From Bombella pollinis (GTDB lineage: Bacteria; Pseudomonadota; Alphaproteobacteria; Acetobacterales; Acetobacteraceae), in contig NZ_JANIDX010000005.1 of the NCBI RefSeq assembly GCF_026385485.1, forward strand, positions 1-64,000: DNA of 64,000 nucleotides, given 5' to 3'. How positions within the stretch are numbered: position 1 is the first letter of the stretch; every line of letters begins with the position of its first letter. Made by a program: the position numbers and the translations under genes. The notes beneath the pieces are model-generated. The model was not told the DNA's origin and did not search any database. It saw only the letters and a list, made by a program, of their open reading frames with translations. Positions 51,358 to 59,783 of this stretch are shown here, in pieces.

Positions 51358-52125
51358 TCACGCAGACCTCCTATTATGAGCAATACCCACCCGAACAGAC
51401 GGCACACCGGAGAAAGAGGATGTCCCCGTATGGGTCAGCTCAATCGCCGTATCGACCCACACTTCACCGCCAATCTCCCGCCAGCGTTTGCAAAATGTGT
51501 AATCCTCACTCAGATATGTGCCGCTTTCAGCATCAATACTTCCCTCAAAAAGGGCAAAACGGCGGCCATCCTCACCTGCGGGGGCGTCAATGCGTTTATA
51601 TTCCAACTCTGGATAAGCTTTGAGCATACGACTTACCGCATGACGACTAATCATCATAAAACCCGTACCCGCATAAGCGGTTTTTAAGAGCGGACCATGC
51701 TCGTAGGTTTCACGCATTGCTGCAGTCTCACCGACATAACGCAATGAGGCTGTCTGCTGCCTCTCCCCAGCAAGAATGTTATGCTTTGTTTGATCATCCC
51801 AAAAACGATCCCGCAGCGGATACAACCCCGCAATAACATCCTTACCCGCCTCAAAAAGACGCGTTGGCGCATTAGCGGGAAAACTGATATCCGCATCCAC
51901 AAACAAAAGATGCGTACAATCGGAGCGGAAATAGAAGTTCGATAACAGCGTGTTGCGTGCCCGCGTAATCATGGCATCATCACCAACATGCATAACCGTC
52001 ATAGGGATGCTCTGCCCGCTAGAGGCATAACCAATGACCGACAGCATATAGCCCGTTGTCACCATGCCACCAAAACAGGGCGTTGCGAGCATAATCTTCC
52101 CTGAGGGTGAAGTCCCTGTTTGCAT
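51358..52125 (-). CDS. GT-A-fold glycosyltransferase-like protein
   Basis: A 255-residue protein with a nucleotide-sugar transferase pattern: MLATPCFGGMVTTGYMLSV, then VGDDAMITRARN, then the DxD motif in LLFVDADISF, and a C-terminal LSEDYTFCKRWREIGGEVW. It does not carry a membrane anchor. It is 70 bp upstream of motB on the same strand, so it may modify flagellin or another surface component. The acceptor is unknown. Confidence 0.75.
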   Translation of the reverse strand: MQTGTSPSGKIMLATPCFGGMVTTGYMLSVIGYASSGQSIPMTVMHVGDDAMITRARNTLLSNFYFRSDCTHLLFVDADISFPANAPTRLFEAGKDVIAGLYPLRDRFWDDQTKHNILAGERQQTASLRYVGETAAMRETYEHGPLLKTAYAGTGFMMISRHAVSRMLKAYPELEYKRIDAPAGEDGRRFALFEGSIDAESGTYLSEDYTFCKRWREIGGEVWVDTAIELTHTGTSSFSGVPSVRVGIAHNRRSA

Positions 52126-52319
52126 ATTGTGCTCCTTCTAAAGTGCGGCACGATTAAGCCATGATTTTGCCTTATATAACTTTGTTTTTTACAAGGCTAA
52201 ATGTGAATCCTCAAGATATTTCGCAAGACATAATCCTTGCGTATGCCTAAAAATAGGGTTTTTTTAAGGTCTTGTTGCTGAACTTGTAGAAGGTTTGTTG
52301 TGGTTTATTAAGACTTAGG

Positions 52320-52733
52320 TCACAATTCCTCATACGCTAACGCATGATACTGTGCGCGCTCATCTAACATCGCTTGTTCTTGACGTTGTGCGTGCTGCGC
52401 TTGCTTCTGCTGATGATGCGTTAATATCGTTTTTGTCCCCTCCTCCTCTCGGACTCGCCCCATAAGCACCGCTCTTGCACGGGCACTTTCCGCCTCAGCT
52501 TGCGCTAAGGCCTCATCCAACCGCTCTAGCTCCGCTTGGGCGAGGGGTAACCAATGGCGATAGCCATTCCATAATGCTGGGTCTTGAGCGACATCTTCGC
52601 GCATCGTCCCTAATAAAGTACGATTCTCCTCCATCTGGGCTATAAGCGTATCTTTTTGCACTTCAATGCGCCGCTCCTCAGCAAGGCAGGCCGCAAGCCG
52701 CGTGCGTGCTGCATCAGTATCGCGTTTTTGCAT
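52320..52733 (-). CDS. fliJ: Flagellar export protein FliJ
   Basis: A 137-residue coiled-coil protein from ATG 52733 (MQKRDTDAARTRLAACLAEERRI, heptads throughout), the FliJ stalk that joins FliI to the export gate. The likely true N-terminus lies upstream: the in-frame codons before this ATG read KPARLKALTALAK, and GAGGAG stands 5 nt before an ATT (52778) and 8 nt before an ATA (52775), overlapping the fliI stop. No ATG/GTG/TTG is available there, so a rare start codon is proposed. Confidence 0.85.
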   Translation of the reverse strand: MQKRDTDAARTRLAACLAEERRIEVQKDTLIAQMEENRTLLGTMREDVAQDPALWNGYRHWLPLAQAELERLDEALAQAEAESARARAVLMGRVREEEGTKTILTHHQQKQAQHAQRQEQAMLDERAQYHALAYEEL

Positions 52734-52771
52734 TTTGGCCAGAGCGGTAAGGGCCTTTAGACGTGCTGGCT

Positions 52772-54268
52772 TTATAATGCCTGCTCCTCGCCATACTCAG
52801 CAGGTGCTAAAATCGCCTCAAGCCCAGCAAAGGATTCTTCTAACGAGACACGTTCCATCTTCTTCTGCGTTAAAAACCGCTCTAATTGCGGGCCGAGCTG
52901 TACGGCTTGGTCGGTCTCCATATCATTACCCGGCTTATATGCCCCTAAACGAACAAGGTCGCGCACATCCTCCCATTGCGCCAAAAGACGGCGCGCGTGA
53001 GTTGTTAACGCGTTTTCTTGCTCACTATTACAGCCCGGCACTGCACGAGAGAGAGAGCGCAATATGTTCATCGCGGGATAACGCCCCGATTCCGCAATTG
53101 CGCGTTCTAGCACAATATGACCATCCAAAATCCCGCGTACTGTATCAGCCACAGGTTCGTTTTGGTCATCACCTTCCACCAGAACAGAGAATAACGCCGT
53201 CATCTGGCCTGCTTTTTGCGCCCCCTGTGGCGTCCCCGGCCCAGCGCGCTCTAACAGCCGTGGGAGGGTCGCAAACACACTCGGCGGATAACCCCGCGTG
53301 GCAGGGACTTCCCCGGCAGAAAGGCCAATCTCTCGCAAGGCTTGGCAAAAACGCGTCACGCTATCCATCAAAAATAAAACGGACTTGCCTTGGTCGCGAA
53401 AATACTCTGCCACAGCCATCGCGCTATACGCCGCCTCACGCCGCATTAAGGCCGAGCTATCTGAGGTTGCAATGACCAAAACAGACTTTGCTAAACCTTC
53501 CGGCCCAAGGTCATCCTCTAAAAACTCGCGTACCTCACGCCCACGCTCCCCTACGAGGGAAATCACCGCGACATCACACGCAGTCTCCCGCGCTAACATC
53601 CCCATAAGGGTGGATTTCCCTACGCCAGAGCCTGCAAACAACCCCAGACGCTGCCCCTCCCGACAAGTGGTGAACAGATTCATCGCCTTAATGCCAAGGT
53701 CAATCCGTGGCCCTAGGCGGGCACGCTCTGTTGCGTTAGGGGGAATGGCACGCCGCTTTTGCCGATGGCTGGACGGTAAAAGCACACCCTTACCATCAAG
53801 CGGCGTACCCATTGGGTCCACCACCCGCCCAATCCAAGACTCATTAACCGCCAACCCCGCCGAAGGGGCCTGCTGGCGTTGCCCCTTGCCGTACAAAGCA
53901 AAAAAGACAGGACAGCCAGCACCAATCCCCTCAATCGCTTCATAGCTCATCGCTAAGGCTTGCTTCTGACGAAAGGCAATAATCTCGGCAAGAATATCGC
54001 GCCCATCAAGAGTACGAATCCGTATATGATCCCCCACAGCGGTAAAGGCCGCCAGCCCTGCTACGGTCACACATAGGCCAGACACATCCACAACCCGCCC
54101 AGCAAGCTCCCCTAAAGGCACCCCAGCCGCTGCAGGGCGAAGCAAGTCGGGCAGAGCCTGCATAATCCCTTCCTGACTCGCTAATTGCGCTGTTAAAGCC
54201 GCATTTTTCGCCCGCACAGCCTGACATTGTGCGGCACTATCGGGCTTATTCGTCAGGATCACAGCCAT
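52772..54268 (-). CDS. fliI: Flagellum-specific ATPase FliI
   Basis: A 498-residue ATPase of the F1-beta type. The Walker A motif is GLFAGSGVGKSTLM, followed by VISLVGERGREVREF and LFLMDSVTRF for the Walker B. It powers protein export with FliJ and FliH. FliH is not in the window. The start overlaps the DUF1217 gene stop by one base. Confidence 0.96.
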   Translation of the reverse strand: MAVILTNKPDSAAQCQAVRAKNAALTAQLASQEGIMQALPDLLRPAAAGVPLGELAGRVVDVSGLCVTVAGLAAFTAVGDHIRIRTLDGRDILAEIIAFRQKQALAMSYEAIEGIGAGCPVFFALYGKGQRQQAPSAGLAVNESWIGRVVDPMGTPLDGKGVLLPSSHRQKRRAIPPNATERARLGPRIDLGIKAMNLFTTCREGQRLGLFAGSGVGKSTLMGMLARETACDVAVISLVGERGREVREFLEDDLGPEGLAKSVLVIATSDSSALMRREAAYSAMAVAEYFRDQGKSVLFLMDSVTRFCQALREIGLSAGEVPATRGYPPSVFATLPRLLERAGPGTPQGAQKAGQMTALFSVLVEGDDQNEPVADTVRGILDGHIVLERAIAESGRYPAMNILRSLSRAVPGCNSEQENALTTHARRLLAQWEDVRDLVRLGAYKPGNDMETDQAVQLGPQLERFLTQKKMERVSLEESFAGLEAILAPAEYGEEQAL

Positions 54269-55101
54269 TACAACAGCCCAGAGCTAGATGATCCGCTGTC
54301 ACTCCCGCCAAAAAGGGCTAAAATCCCATCACCACCATCATCACCACCAAAAAGGTCAATCATGCTGGCAGGCTTATCATCGCTATTATAATCGGGGTGC
54401 ATCTGAATTTGCGCCAAATATTGCTCCGCGTAACGCTGCACACTATCAGGCTTAGAGAAGGTACTCATATCAACCTTCTTGCTCAAAATACGTTGTTGCT
54501 GATCAAAATCCAACACACCGAACTGGTCAGGGTCATACCCGCTTACAACCTCAACCACCCGCAATAATGTGGCATCGGACATCACATCATTAAGCGTTTT
54601 CACCTGCCCGGATTGCATCCGCCGGGTGAAATACAGTGCATCCCCCACGCCATTTTGCTTAAGCGCATCACTCGTCTCATAACGACGTTGCTCATATGAG
54701 CTTACGGTCGAGGCAATCAAATCCGAGGTAAACGGCGTTGCTTCTGCTGTCCCTTTCCCCGCGCCTAAGCTAGCGAACGCATCAGCAAAGGCCAACCAGC
54801 TCGCATTCTGCGAAGTACGTGCGAGAGACGAAGACGATGTAGGGTCTTGTGTTAATAATTTTCGTTCTACCGCTTGCTGCCCGCTTAAAGAGCTTAGGTT
54901 ATACGCCCCTAATACCACTTGATTAACGGAGTAATTCTTCATCAGCGCATCAGTCGTGGTGATGGAGGACGCCTTTTGTTGGAAGTCCGCCACCATGCGT
55001 TTGGCTTCGTTATCGCCCTTAATGTTATTGGCTGCTGCCTGAACTTCATCCTTACGGGCTGTTAGAAACTGAGCCACAGGGGAAATACCGCTAAGTCCCA
55101 T
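54268..55101 (-). CDS. DUF1217 flagellar-locus protein
   Basis: ATG 55101 has GGAGGAAGG at 6 nt. The 277-residue product (MGLSGISPVAQFL, AANNIKGDNEAKRM, ALMKNYSVNQVVLGAYNL) belongs to DUF1217, often found beside fliI/flgF in alphaproteobacteria. It is mostly helical; the C-terminal 30 residues are glycine/aspartate-rich (DLFGGDDGGDGILALFGG). Its role is unknown; a basal-body or rod-export role is inferred from neighbours. Confidence 0.85.
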   Translation of the reverse strand: MGLSGISPVAQFLTARKDEVQAAANNIKGDNEAKRMVADFQQKASSITTTDALMKNYSVNQVVLGAYNLSSLSGQQAVERKLLTQDPTSSSSLARTSQNASWLAFADAFASLGAGKGTAEATPFTSDLIASTVSSYEQRRYETSDALKQNGVGDALYFTRRMQSGQVKTLNDVMSDATLLRVVEVVSGYDPDQFGVLDFDQQQRILSKKVDMSTFSKPDSVQRYAEQYLAQIQMHPDYNSDDKPASMIDLFGGDDGGDGILALFGGSDSGSSSSGLL

Positions 55102-55305
55102 ATGCCACCTTCCTCCATCAAACATATCAGTAGCGGGCACGAAAAAGGCCATACCCTCGCAAGAGAGCCCATCATAAACCAGAGATATTTAACAAAAGGC
55201 TTCTTCTGGCCAATTTTCAGCACAATAAGGCTAATTTCCCCTATAATCCCTGTATCTCTTTTATATAATCCATAAAATAACCTTATAGTCTTCCAAAGGG
55301 CCTTC

Positions 55306-56031
55306 ATGAAACACTATGTCATTAGTCTTGCCCGCACGCCAGAACGACTAGAACGCTTCCGGCGCGTTAATAGCCATCTCCCCGACATTACCCATGCACC
55401 GGGCATTGATGGCCAACAAGTGGACAGGCAGAACATCATTAAAGCCGGAATGCTAACCGCAGACTGCCAATTTACCGCTGGAGCTGTAGGTTCTGGCCTG
55501 ACGCATATTGCCCTATGGGGGGCCATCGCCCAAAGCCAAGAGCCTGCCCATATCTTTGAGGATGATGCCTTTCTCTGCCAAAACTTTGCCTCCAAAAGCC
55601 AAGAGATCATCCAAAACCTCCCTGAAGATTGGGAGATTATCCTCTGGGGGCAGAACTCCGATGCCCCACTACATTATGAGGTTCTCCCCGGCCAAACGGA
55701 TTGCTTTGCCCAGTTTAATCAAGATGATGTACGCCGTGGGATTGAAGGCTTCCGCTTCCAGCAGGTAGAAACACTTCCCTTCCGGCTCAAACAAACCTTC
55801 GGCATTTGCGGTTATGCCCTCTCCCCTCTTGGGGCTGTATCGCTCATGAAACGCTGCCTCCCTATGGCATCCCTCCCCATCAACTACCCCTCCTTAGGCA
55901 ATAGGACACTCATTAGCAGCAGCATCGACCATCTTATGAACCGCCATTACGCGGAGATGAAGGCTTATTGCTGTGTGCCCCCCCTTGTTCTGACCGATAA
56001 CCTAACCGCCCAAAGCCTCAACCGCGCTTAA
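55306..56031 (+). CDS. Glycosyltransferase family 25-like protein
   Basis: A 241-residue protein with the family start YVISLARTPERLERF, a GSGLTHIALWGAIA block, the metal-binding IFEDDAFL and a C-terminal SSSIDHLMNRH. GT25 enzymes add galactose or glucose to lipopolysaccharide or glycoproteins. It is a plus-strand gene, divergent from the DUF1217 gene, and is followed by a lipoprotein gene. A role in flagellin or envelope glycosylation is inferred. Confidence 0.85.
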   Translation: MKHYVISLARTPERLERFRRVNSHLPDITHAPGIDGQQVDRQNIIKAGMLTADCQFTAGAVGSGLTHIALWGAIAQSQEPAHIFEDDAFLCQNFASKSQEIIQNLPEDWEIILWGQNSDAPLHYEVLPGQTDCFAQFNQDDVRRGIEGFRFQQVETLPFRLKQTFGICGYALSPLGAVSLMKRCLPMASLPINYPSLGNRTLISSSIDHLMNRHYAEMKAYCCVPPLVLTDNLTAQSLNRA

Positions 56032-56044
56032 GAAAGTGAATATA

Positions 56045-56539
56045 ATGACACACCGCGCGTTCCGCTCTCTCCTTACCTCAATGCTTGGCAGTGCTGCCTT
56101 GTTCGGCCTTGCCTCTTTAGGGGGCTGTGTGCGGCCTGCCGCACCCTATCTTGCCCAAGGGCAGCTCCTCAGTCAGGCAGGCTTTGTCGCACACCCCGCT
56201 AATACAACAGCCCGCTATGGGCTGATGAATAGCCTCCCCGATGGCAGCATCACCTACCGCATGGCCCCTGATGGCCAACGAATCTACCTGTATGCAGACC
56301 CTCTAGCCTGTGGATGTGTCTATATGGGGGATGAACAAGCTTATGGGGCTCTTCAGGCCCATATCAAACAAACAATGAGCCACAAAAAGCACGCTCATCT
56401 CACCCCCTCACAAGAGCTTATCGCTGCCATGACGGCAGAAAATCACCGCGATACAACACCATGGGATTGGACCATCTGGAGCCCCGCTGCGGACCCTGAC
56501 AGCAACCAACCCCGCCATATGATTGGTGATTACTGGTAA
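56045..56539 (+). CDS. Putative lipoprotein
   Basis: ATG 56045 (MTHRAFRSLL) is preferred to the GTG at 56036. The signal peptide ends in lipobox LGGC (Cys28 of this form). The 164-residue mature part has a double-cysteine patch (LACGCVYMGDEQAY) and ends with HMIGDYW. No family recognised. It lies 13 bp after the glycosyltransferase gene, so the two are co-transcribed. Confidence 0.75.
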   Translation: MTHRAFRSLLTSMLGSAALFGLASLGGCVRPAAPYLAQGQLLSQAGFVAHPANTTARYGLMNSLPDGSITYRMAPDGQRIYLYADPLACGCVYMGDEQAYGALQAHIKQTMSHKKHAHLTPSQELIAAMTAENHRDTTPWDWTIWSPAADPDSNQPRHMIGDYW

Positions 56540-56550
56540 GGCGTCATCTA

Positions 56551-57030
56551 TTAAACGCGGTTATTAAGGGAGATGTTGGCGCGGGATGTATCCGCCCCGG
56601 CCTCTCCTGTCCGCCCATAACCATGGCGGCTTTCTTCCATTGCGCTCTCTACCAAAAACTGCATTACCGCCTCTTGCGTCACTACAGCCCGTTGGAGAAG
56701 AACACGATTTTGCGCGGCAATATCTGCAAAACGGCTCTGCACTTGTCGGAAACTTGCGGGCAAATTCTCAGCCCCTACCCCCGCTCGCCGCGCTTGCTCT
56801 ACCAGAGTGGACAATTTTTCGATCCGTGCGGTTTTCTCTGGCAGTAAAGCCGTTGCTTCTGTCACATTCTCCGCTTCCAGCAGGCGATTTTCCTTCACCA
56901 TAATTTCCGTTGCCTCGGTAAAAGCACGAATGAGAGCCGTGAAAGAAAATGTCTCTTTTGCCGTAAGGTCGCGCCCTGAGAAATGCCCTGCAACTTTACG
57001 AAGGGCTTGACCAAGCCTTAGCCTCTTCAT
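56551..57030 (-). CDS. FlgN-like flagellar chaperone
   Basis: A 159-residue helical protein with LIRAFTEATEIMVKENRLLEAENVTEATALLPEKTARIEKL, the FlgN pattern (ENxLLxxxD...L...K...). FlgN escorts hook-associated proteins to the export gate. It overlaps flgJ by 4 bases. The first 30 residues are basic. Confidence 0.7.
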   Translation of the reverse strand: MKRLRLGQALRKVAGHFSGRDLTAKETFSFTALIRAFTEATEIMVKENRLLEAENVTEATALLPEKTARIEKLSTLVEQARRAGVGAENLPASFRQVQSRFADIAAQNRVLLQRAVVTQEAVMQFLVESAMEESRHGYGRTGEAGADTSRANISLNNRV

Positions 57031-57407
57031 CCTTTACGCCCCTTCATACTATGCCCTACCTGGGGAGAATGAGCCGCTTTTTCCTGCATCTCTTTCATCC
57101 GACCATAAACTTGATGAGCAATCCCAACCCCACCACTTCGGGCAACTTCCTTACCGAGCTCCAACACTTGCATGGAGCGAAATTGCTTCTCTGCATTACC
57201 ACCACCAAAAGGTGCGGCAGAATTATCCACCGTATCGAACATCGGCTGTAACATCTCACCAAGAGCCATCGCCTCGAAATCCTGGGCGGTTTTACGCGTC
57301 TTATCCTCCATAGCGGATGAACCAGCCGGAGAGGGCTGCGCTTTAGCTGTATGAGCCGCATGAGCTGTAACAGCAAAACGCGCCGCCATTGTTGATGAAA
57401 CATCCAT
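57027..57407 (-). CDS. flgJ: Rod-binding protein FlgJ (N-terminal domain only)
   Basis: A 126-residue protein with the Rod-binding block KTAQDFEAMALGEMLQPMFDTVDNSAAPFGGGNAEKQFRSM. The muramidase domain of enterobacterial FlgJ is absent, as is normal for alphaproteobacteria. A separate transglycosylase at 58765 may supply that activity. It lies 17 bp downstream of flgI. Confidence 0.92.
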   Translation of the reverse strand: MDVSSTMAARFAVTAHAAHTAKAQPSPAGSSAMEDKTRKTAQDFEAMALGEMLQPMFDTVDNSAAPFGGGNAEKQFRSMQVLELGKEVARSGGVGIAHQVYGRMKEMQEKAAHSPQVGHSMKGRKG

Positions 57408-57424
57408 ATAATGCGCCCTTCCCC

Positions 57425-58597
57425 TTAGCGGACCTCAAGCTCAGCCTGCAAAGCTCCATCAGCCTTAATTGCCTGTAGGATGCTAATCATATCGCGCGGG
57501 CCAACACCAAGGGCATTAAGCCCCGTCACCAAATTGGATAAAGACGGCCCATCAGAGAGAATCCCCATCTTATGCTCACGGTCTGTTGTCGCATTGATCT
57601 GTGTTCGTGGCACAACAGCTGTCTGCCCCCCACCAAAGGCATTGGGTTGAACAACCTCTGGCGTGTTCGTCACCTGCACGGTGAGGTTACCTTGTGCGAT
57701 AGCAACAGTCGTGATGCGGACATTCTCACCAATCACAATCGTACCGGCAGCCTCATCAACAATCACTTTCGCCATTGTGTCAGGTGTGACGGTTAAATCC
57801 CCAATCTCATACAACGCTTCTGACACATTCCGCCCTGCGAGATTCACTGCAACGGTCCGTGGGTCATCCACTCTGGCCGTTCCGCGCCCCATATGGCGGT
57901 TAATGACATCCGCAATTCGCACCGCAGTCGTGTAGTTAGAGTTCTTCAACGCTAAATGGATAATACCACCCGCCCCTAAAAGAACAGGTACTTCACGCTC
58001 CACAACCGCACCATTAGCAATATGACCACTTGTTGGGACGTTACGCGTTGCCGTTGCACCGGGGCCTTGTGCGGTAAAGGCATTTGTCACCAAAGAGCCT
58101 TGTGCAACAGCATAAACCTCACCATCAGCCGCTTGTAGAGGCGTTACAATCAACGTCCCGCCTGTCAGGCTTTGGGCATCCCCCACGGCGGAGACTGTTA
58201 CGTCAATCCGGCTACCACCATGAGCAAAGGGGGGCAATGTCGCTGTGACCATCACCGCAGCCGTGTTATGTGTCTGTAACTGAATGGCTTTGTCGCGGAT
58301 ATTCACACCAAGGCGGTTGAGCATGCCAATCAACGTCTCACGCGTAAACAGCGTATTGGTCAGGCGGTCGCCTGTGCCATTAAGACCGGCAACAAGACCA
58401 TACCCGACAAGTTGGTTGTCGCGTACGCCTTCATAATCCACAATATCCTTAATGCGTACAACCGAGCCATAGGCGGGGCCACCCCACCACGCACCCAAAA
58501 ACGCATACGCACAAGCCACTAAAAGAGCATAGCGGCGGACGGACCATCCCCCTCTTATCCGCTGGGATAATCCCCCACAACAGCTTTTCAAAAACAT
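57425..58597 (-). CDS. flgI: Flagellar P-ring protein FlgI
   Basis: ATG 58597 (MFLKSCC) has AGGAGG at 9 nt; longer in-frame sequence upstream is not needed. The 390-residue product has a signal region (YALLVACAYAFLGAWWGGPAYG) and the family start VVRIKDIVDYEGVRDNQLVGYGLVAGLNGTGDRL. It forms the periplasmic P ring. Confidence 0.95.
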   Translation of the reverse strand: MFLKSCCGGLSQRIRGGWSVRRYALLVACAYAFLGAWWGGPAYGSVVRIKDIVDYEGVRDNQLVGYGLVAGLNGTGDRLTNTLFTRETLIGMLNRLGVNIRDKAIQLQTHNTAAVMVTATLPPFAHGGSRIDVTVSAVGDAQSLTGGTLIVTPLQAADGEVYAVAQGSLVTNAFTAQGPGATATRNVPTSGHIANGAVVEREVPVLLGAGGIIHLALKNSNYTTAVRIADVINRHMGRGTARVDDPRTVAVNLAGRNVSEALYEIGDLTVTPDTMAKVIVDEAAGTIVIGENVRITTVAIAQGNLTVQVTNTPEVVQPNAFGGGQTAVVPRTQINATTDREHKMGILSDGPSLSNLVTGLNALGVGPRDMISILQAIKADGALQAELEVR

Positions 58598-58764
58598 CAG
58601 GCATAGCCTCCTGCCGCCCAATCTAACCTTGAGAGAAGAATATACAAGGAAAATATTCAATTATAAGCCTTAAAATAGCGCATCATTTTCTTTATATAAA
58701 GACATAAAGAAAGACCATTCCTCCAACAAGCAGGGCAAGGGCTTTTCTCCCTGCCTGTCTTACC

Positions 58765-59775
58765 ATGGCTAGCCTCATGTCTGTTTCTCTCTCTTTACGT
58801 TATTGCAGCATGTTATTGTTAGGGGGGAGTCTCCTTTCCCCACTAATACCCCTTCGGGCAGAAACAGCCTCCCCTCCTTTAGAGCGTAGCCAATCCCGTT
58901 TATGCAGCGATGCTACAGCGCAAGTTGAGCGTGCCTTACGCTTACCGGATGGGTTCCTCTCGGCCATCAGCCGTGTTGAAACAGGCCGCCCCGATAATAA
59001 GGGGGCACTCCTCCCCTGGCCATGGAGCATTAACGCAGCAGGGAGCGGACATTTTTACGCCAGCCGGGAGGAAGCCATCGCCGCGGTGAAAGCCTTTCAA
59101 CAACAAGGGATAACCTCTATTGATGTCGGGTGCATGCAGGTTAATCTCCTCCATCACCCTACGGCTTTCCCTTCCTTAGAGATTGCCTTCGACCCCTATA
59201 ATAATGCCCGTTATGCGGGGATGTTCCTCCAAAGAATGCGCGATCAAACAGGCAGTTGGCCACGGGCTGTAGCGGCATATCACTCCCAGATTGCCAGCAA
59301 TGGCACACCTTATCTTGAGCATGTCCTCCAGCAATGGGCCATCCCCCAAGGCGACCCCGCCCCCAATATCAACCCCGCACCACATAGTATGCCACACACG
59401 GGACCAAAACCGCCCATAGCTCCTAGGCCCGCTACCGCCCCGTATCGCCCTTTCATCATTCGTCAAGCAGGGGATATGCCTGTAGGAAGTGGCATTAACC
59501 ATGCAGGGACCGGGGCAAATGCCTTCCTCGCCCAACGCCACGCCCATCCACCCCAAGCGATGGCACCTCAGACAACCGAGGCGACAAACCCGCCACCTGC
59601 TAATAACCTAAACACACATCGCCCCTTCCGGCCTTTCCGAGGGCTTTTCCGCCCGACAATGCCGCCACCGCCTCATCAACGGCTTAAAACCTCCCAAAAT
59701 GGGCGCAATCTAGCCGCTTATCGGGCGATGGCTGTCCATAGCACGGCGGCTATGCCTTATATTCCTGCCTATTAA
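58765..59775 (+). CDS. Secreted lytic transglycosylase (SLT fold)
   Basis: A 336-residue protein with a signal peptide (SMLLLGGSLLSPLIPLRA). The SLT domain contains AISRVETG with the catalytic Glu, WPWSINAAGSGHFY, DVGCMQVNL and AVAAYHSQ. The C-terminal 130 residues are proline-rich and unrecognised. It would open peptidoglycan for the rod, replacing the missing FlgJ muramidase. It is divergent from flgI. Confidence 0.88.
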   Translation: MASLMSVSLSLRYCSMLLLGGSLLSPLIPLRAETASPPLERSQSRLCSDATAQVERALRLPDGFLSAISRVETGRPDNKGALLPWPWSINAAGSGHFYASREEAIAAVKAFQQQGITSIDVGCMQVNLLHHPTAFPSLEIAFDPYNNARYAGMFLQRMRDQTGSWPRAVAAYHSQIASNGTPYLEHVLQQWAIPQGDPAPNINPAPHSMPHTGPKPPIAPRPATAPYRPFIIRQAGDMPVGSGINHAGTGANAFLAQRHAHPPQAMAPQTTEATNPPPANNLNTHRPFRPFRGLFRPTMPPPPHQRLKTSQNGRNLAAYRAMAVHSTAAMPYIPAY

Positions 59776-59783
59776 ACAGCCAT

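Noticed and set aside
53298..53945. 215-codon plus-strand frame
   Set aside because: It is antisense to the ATPase core of fliI.
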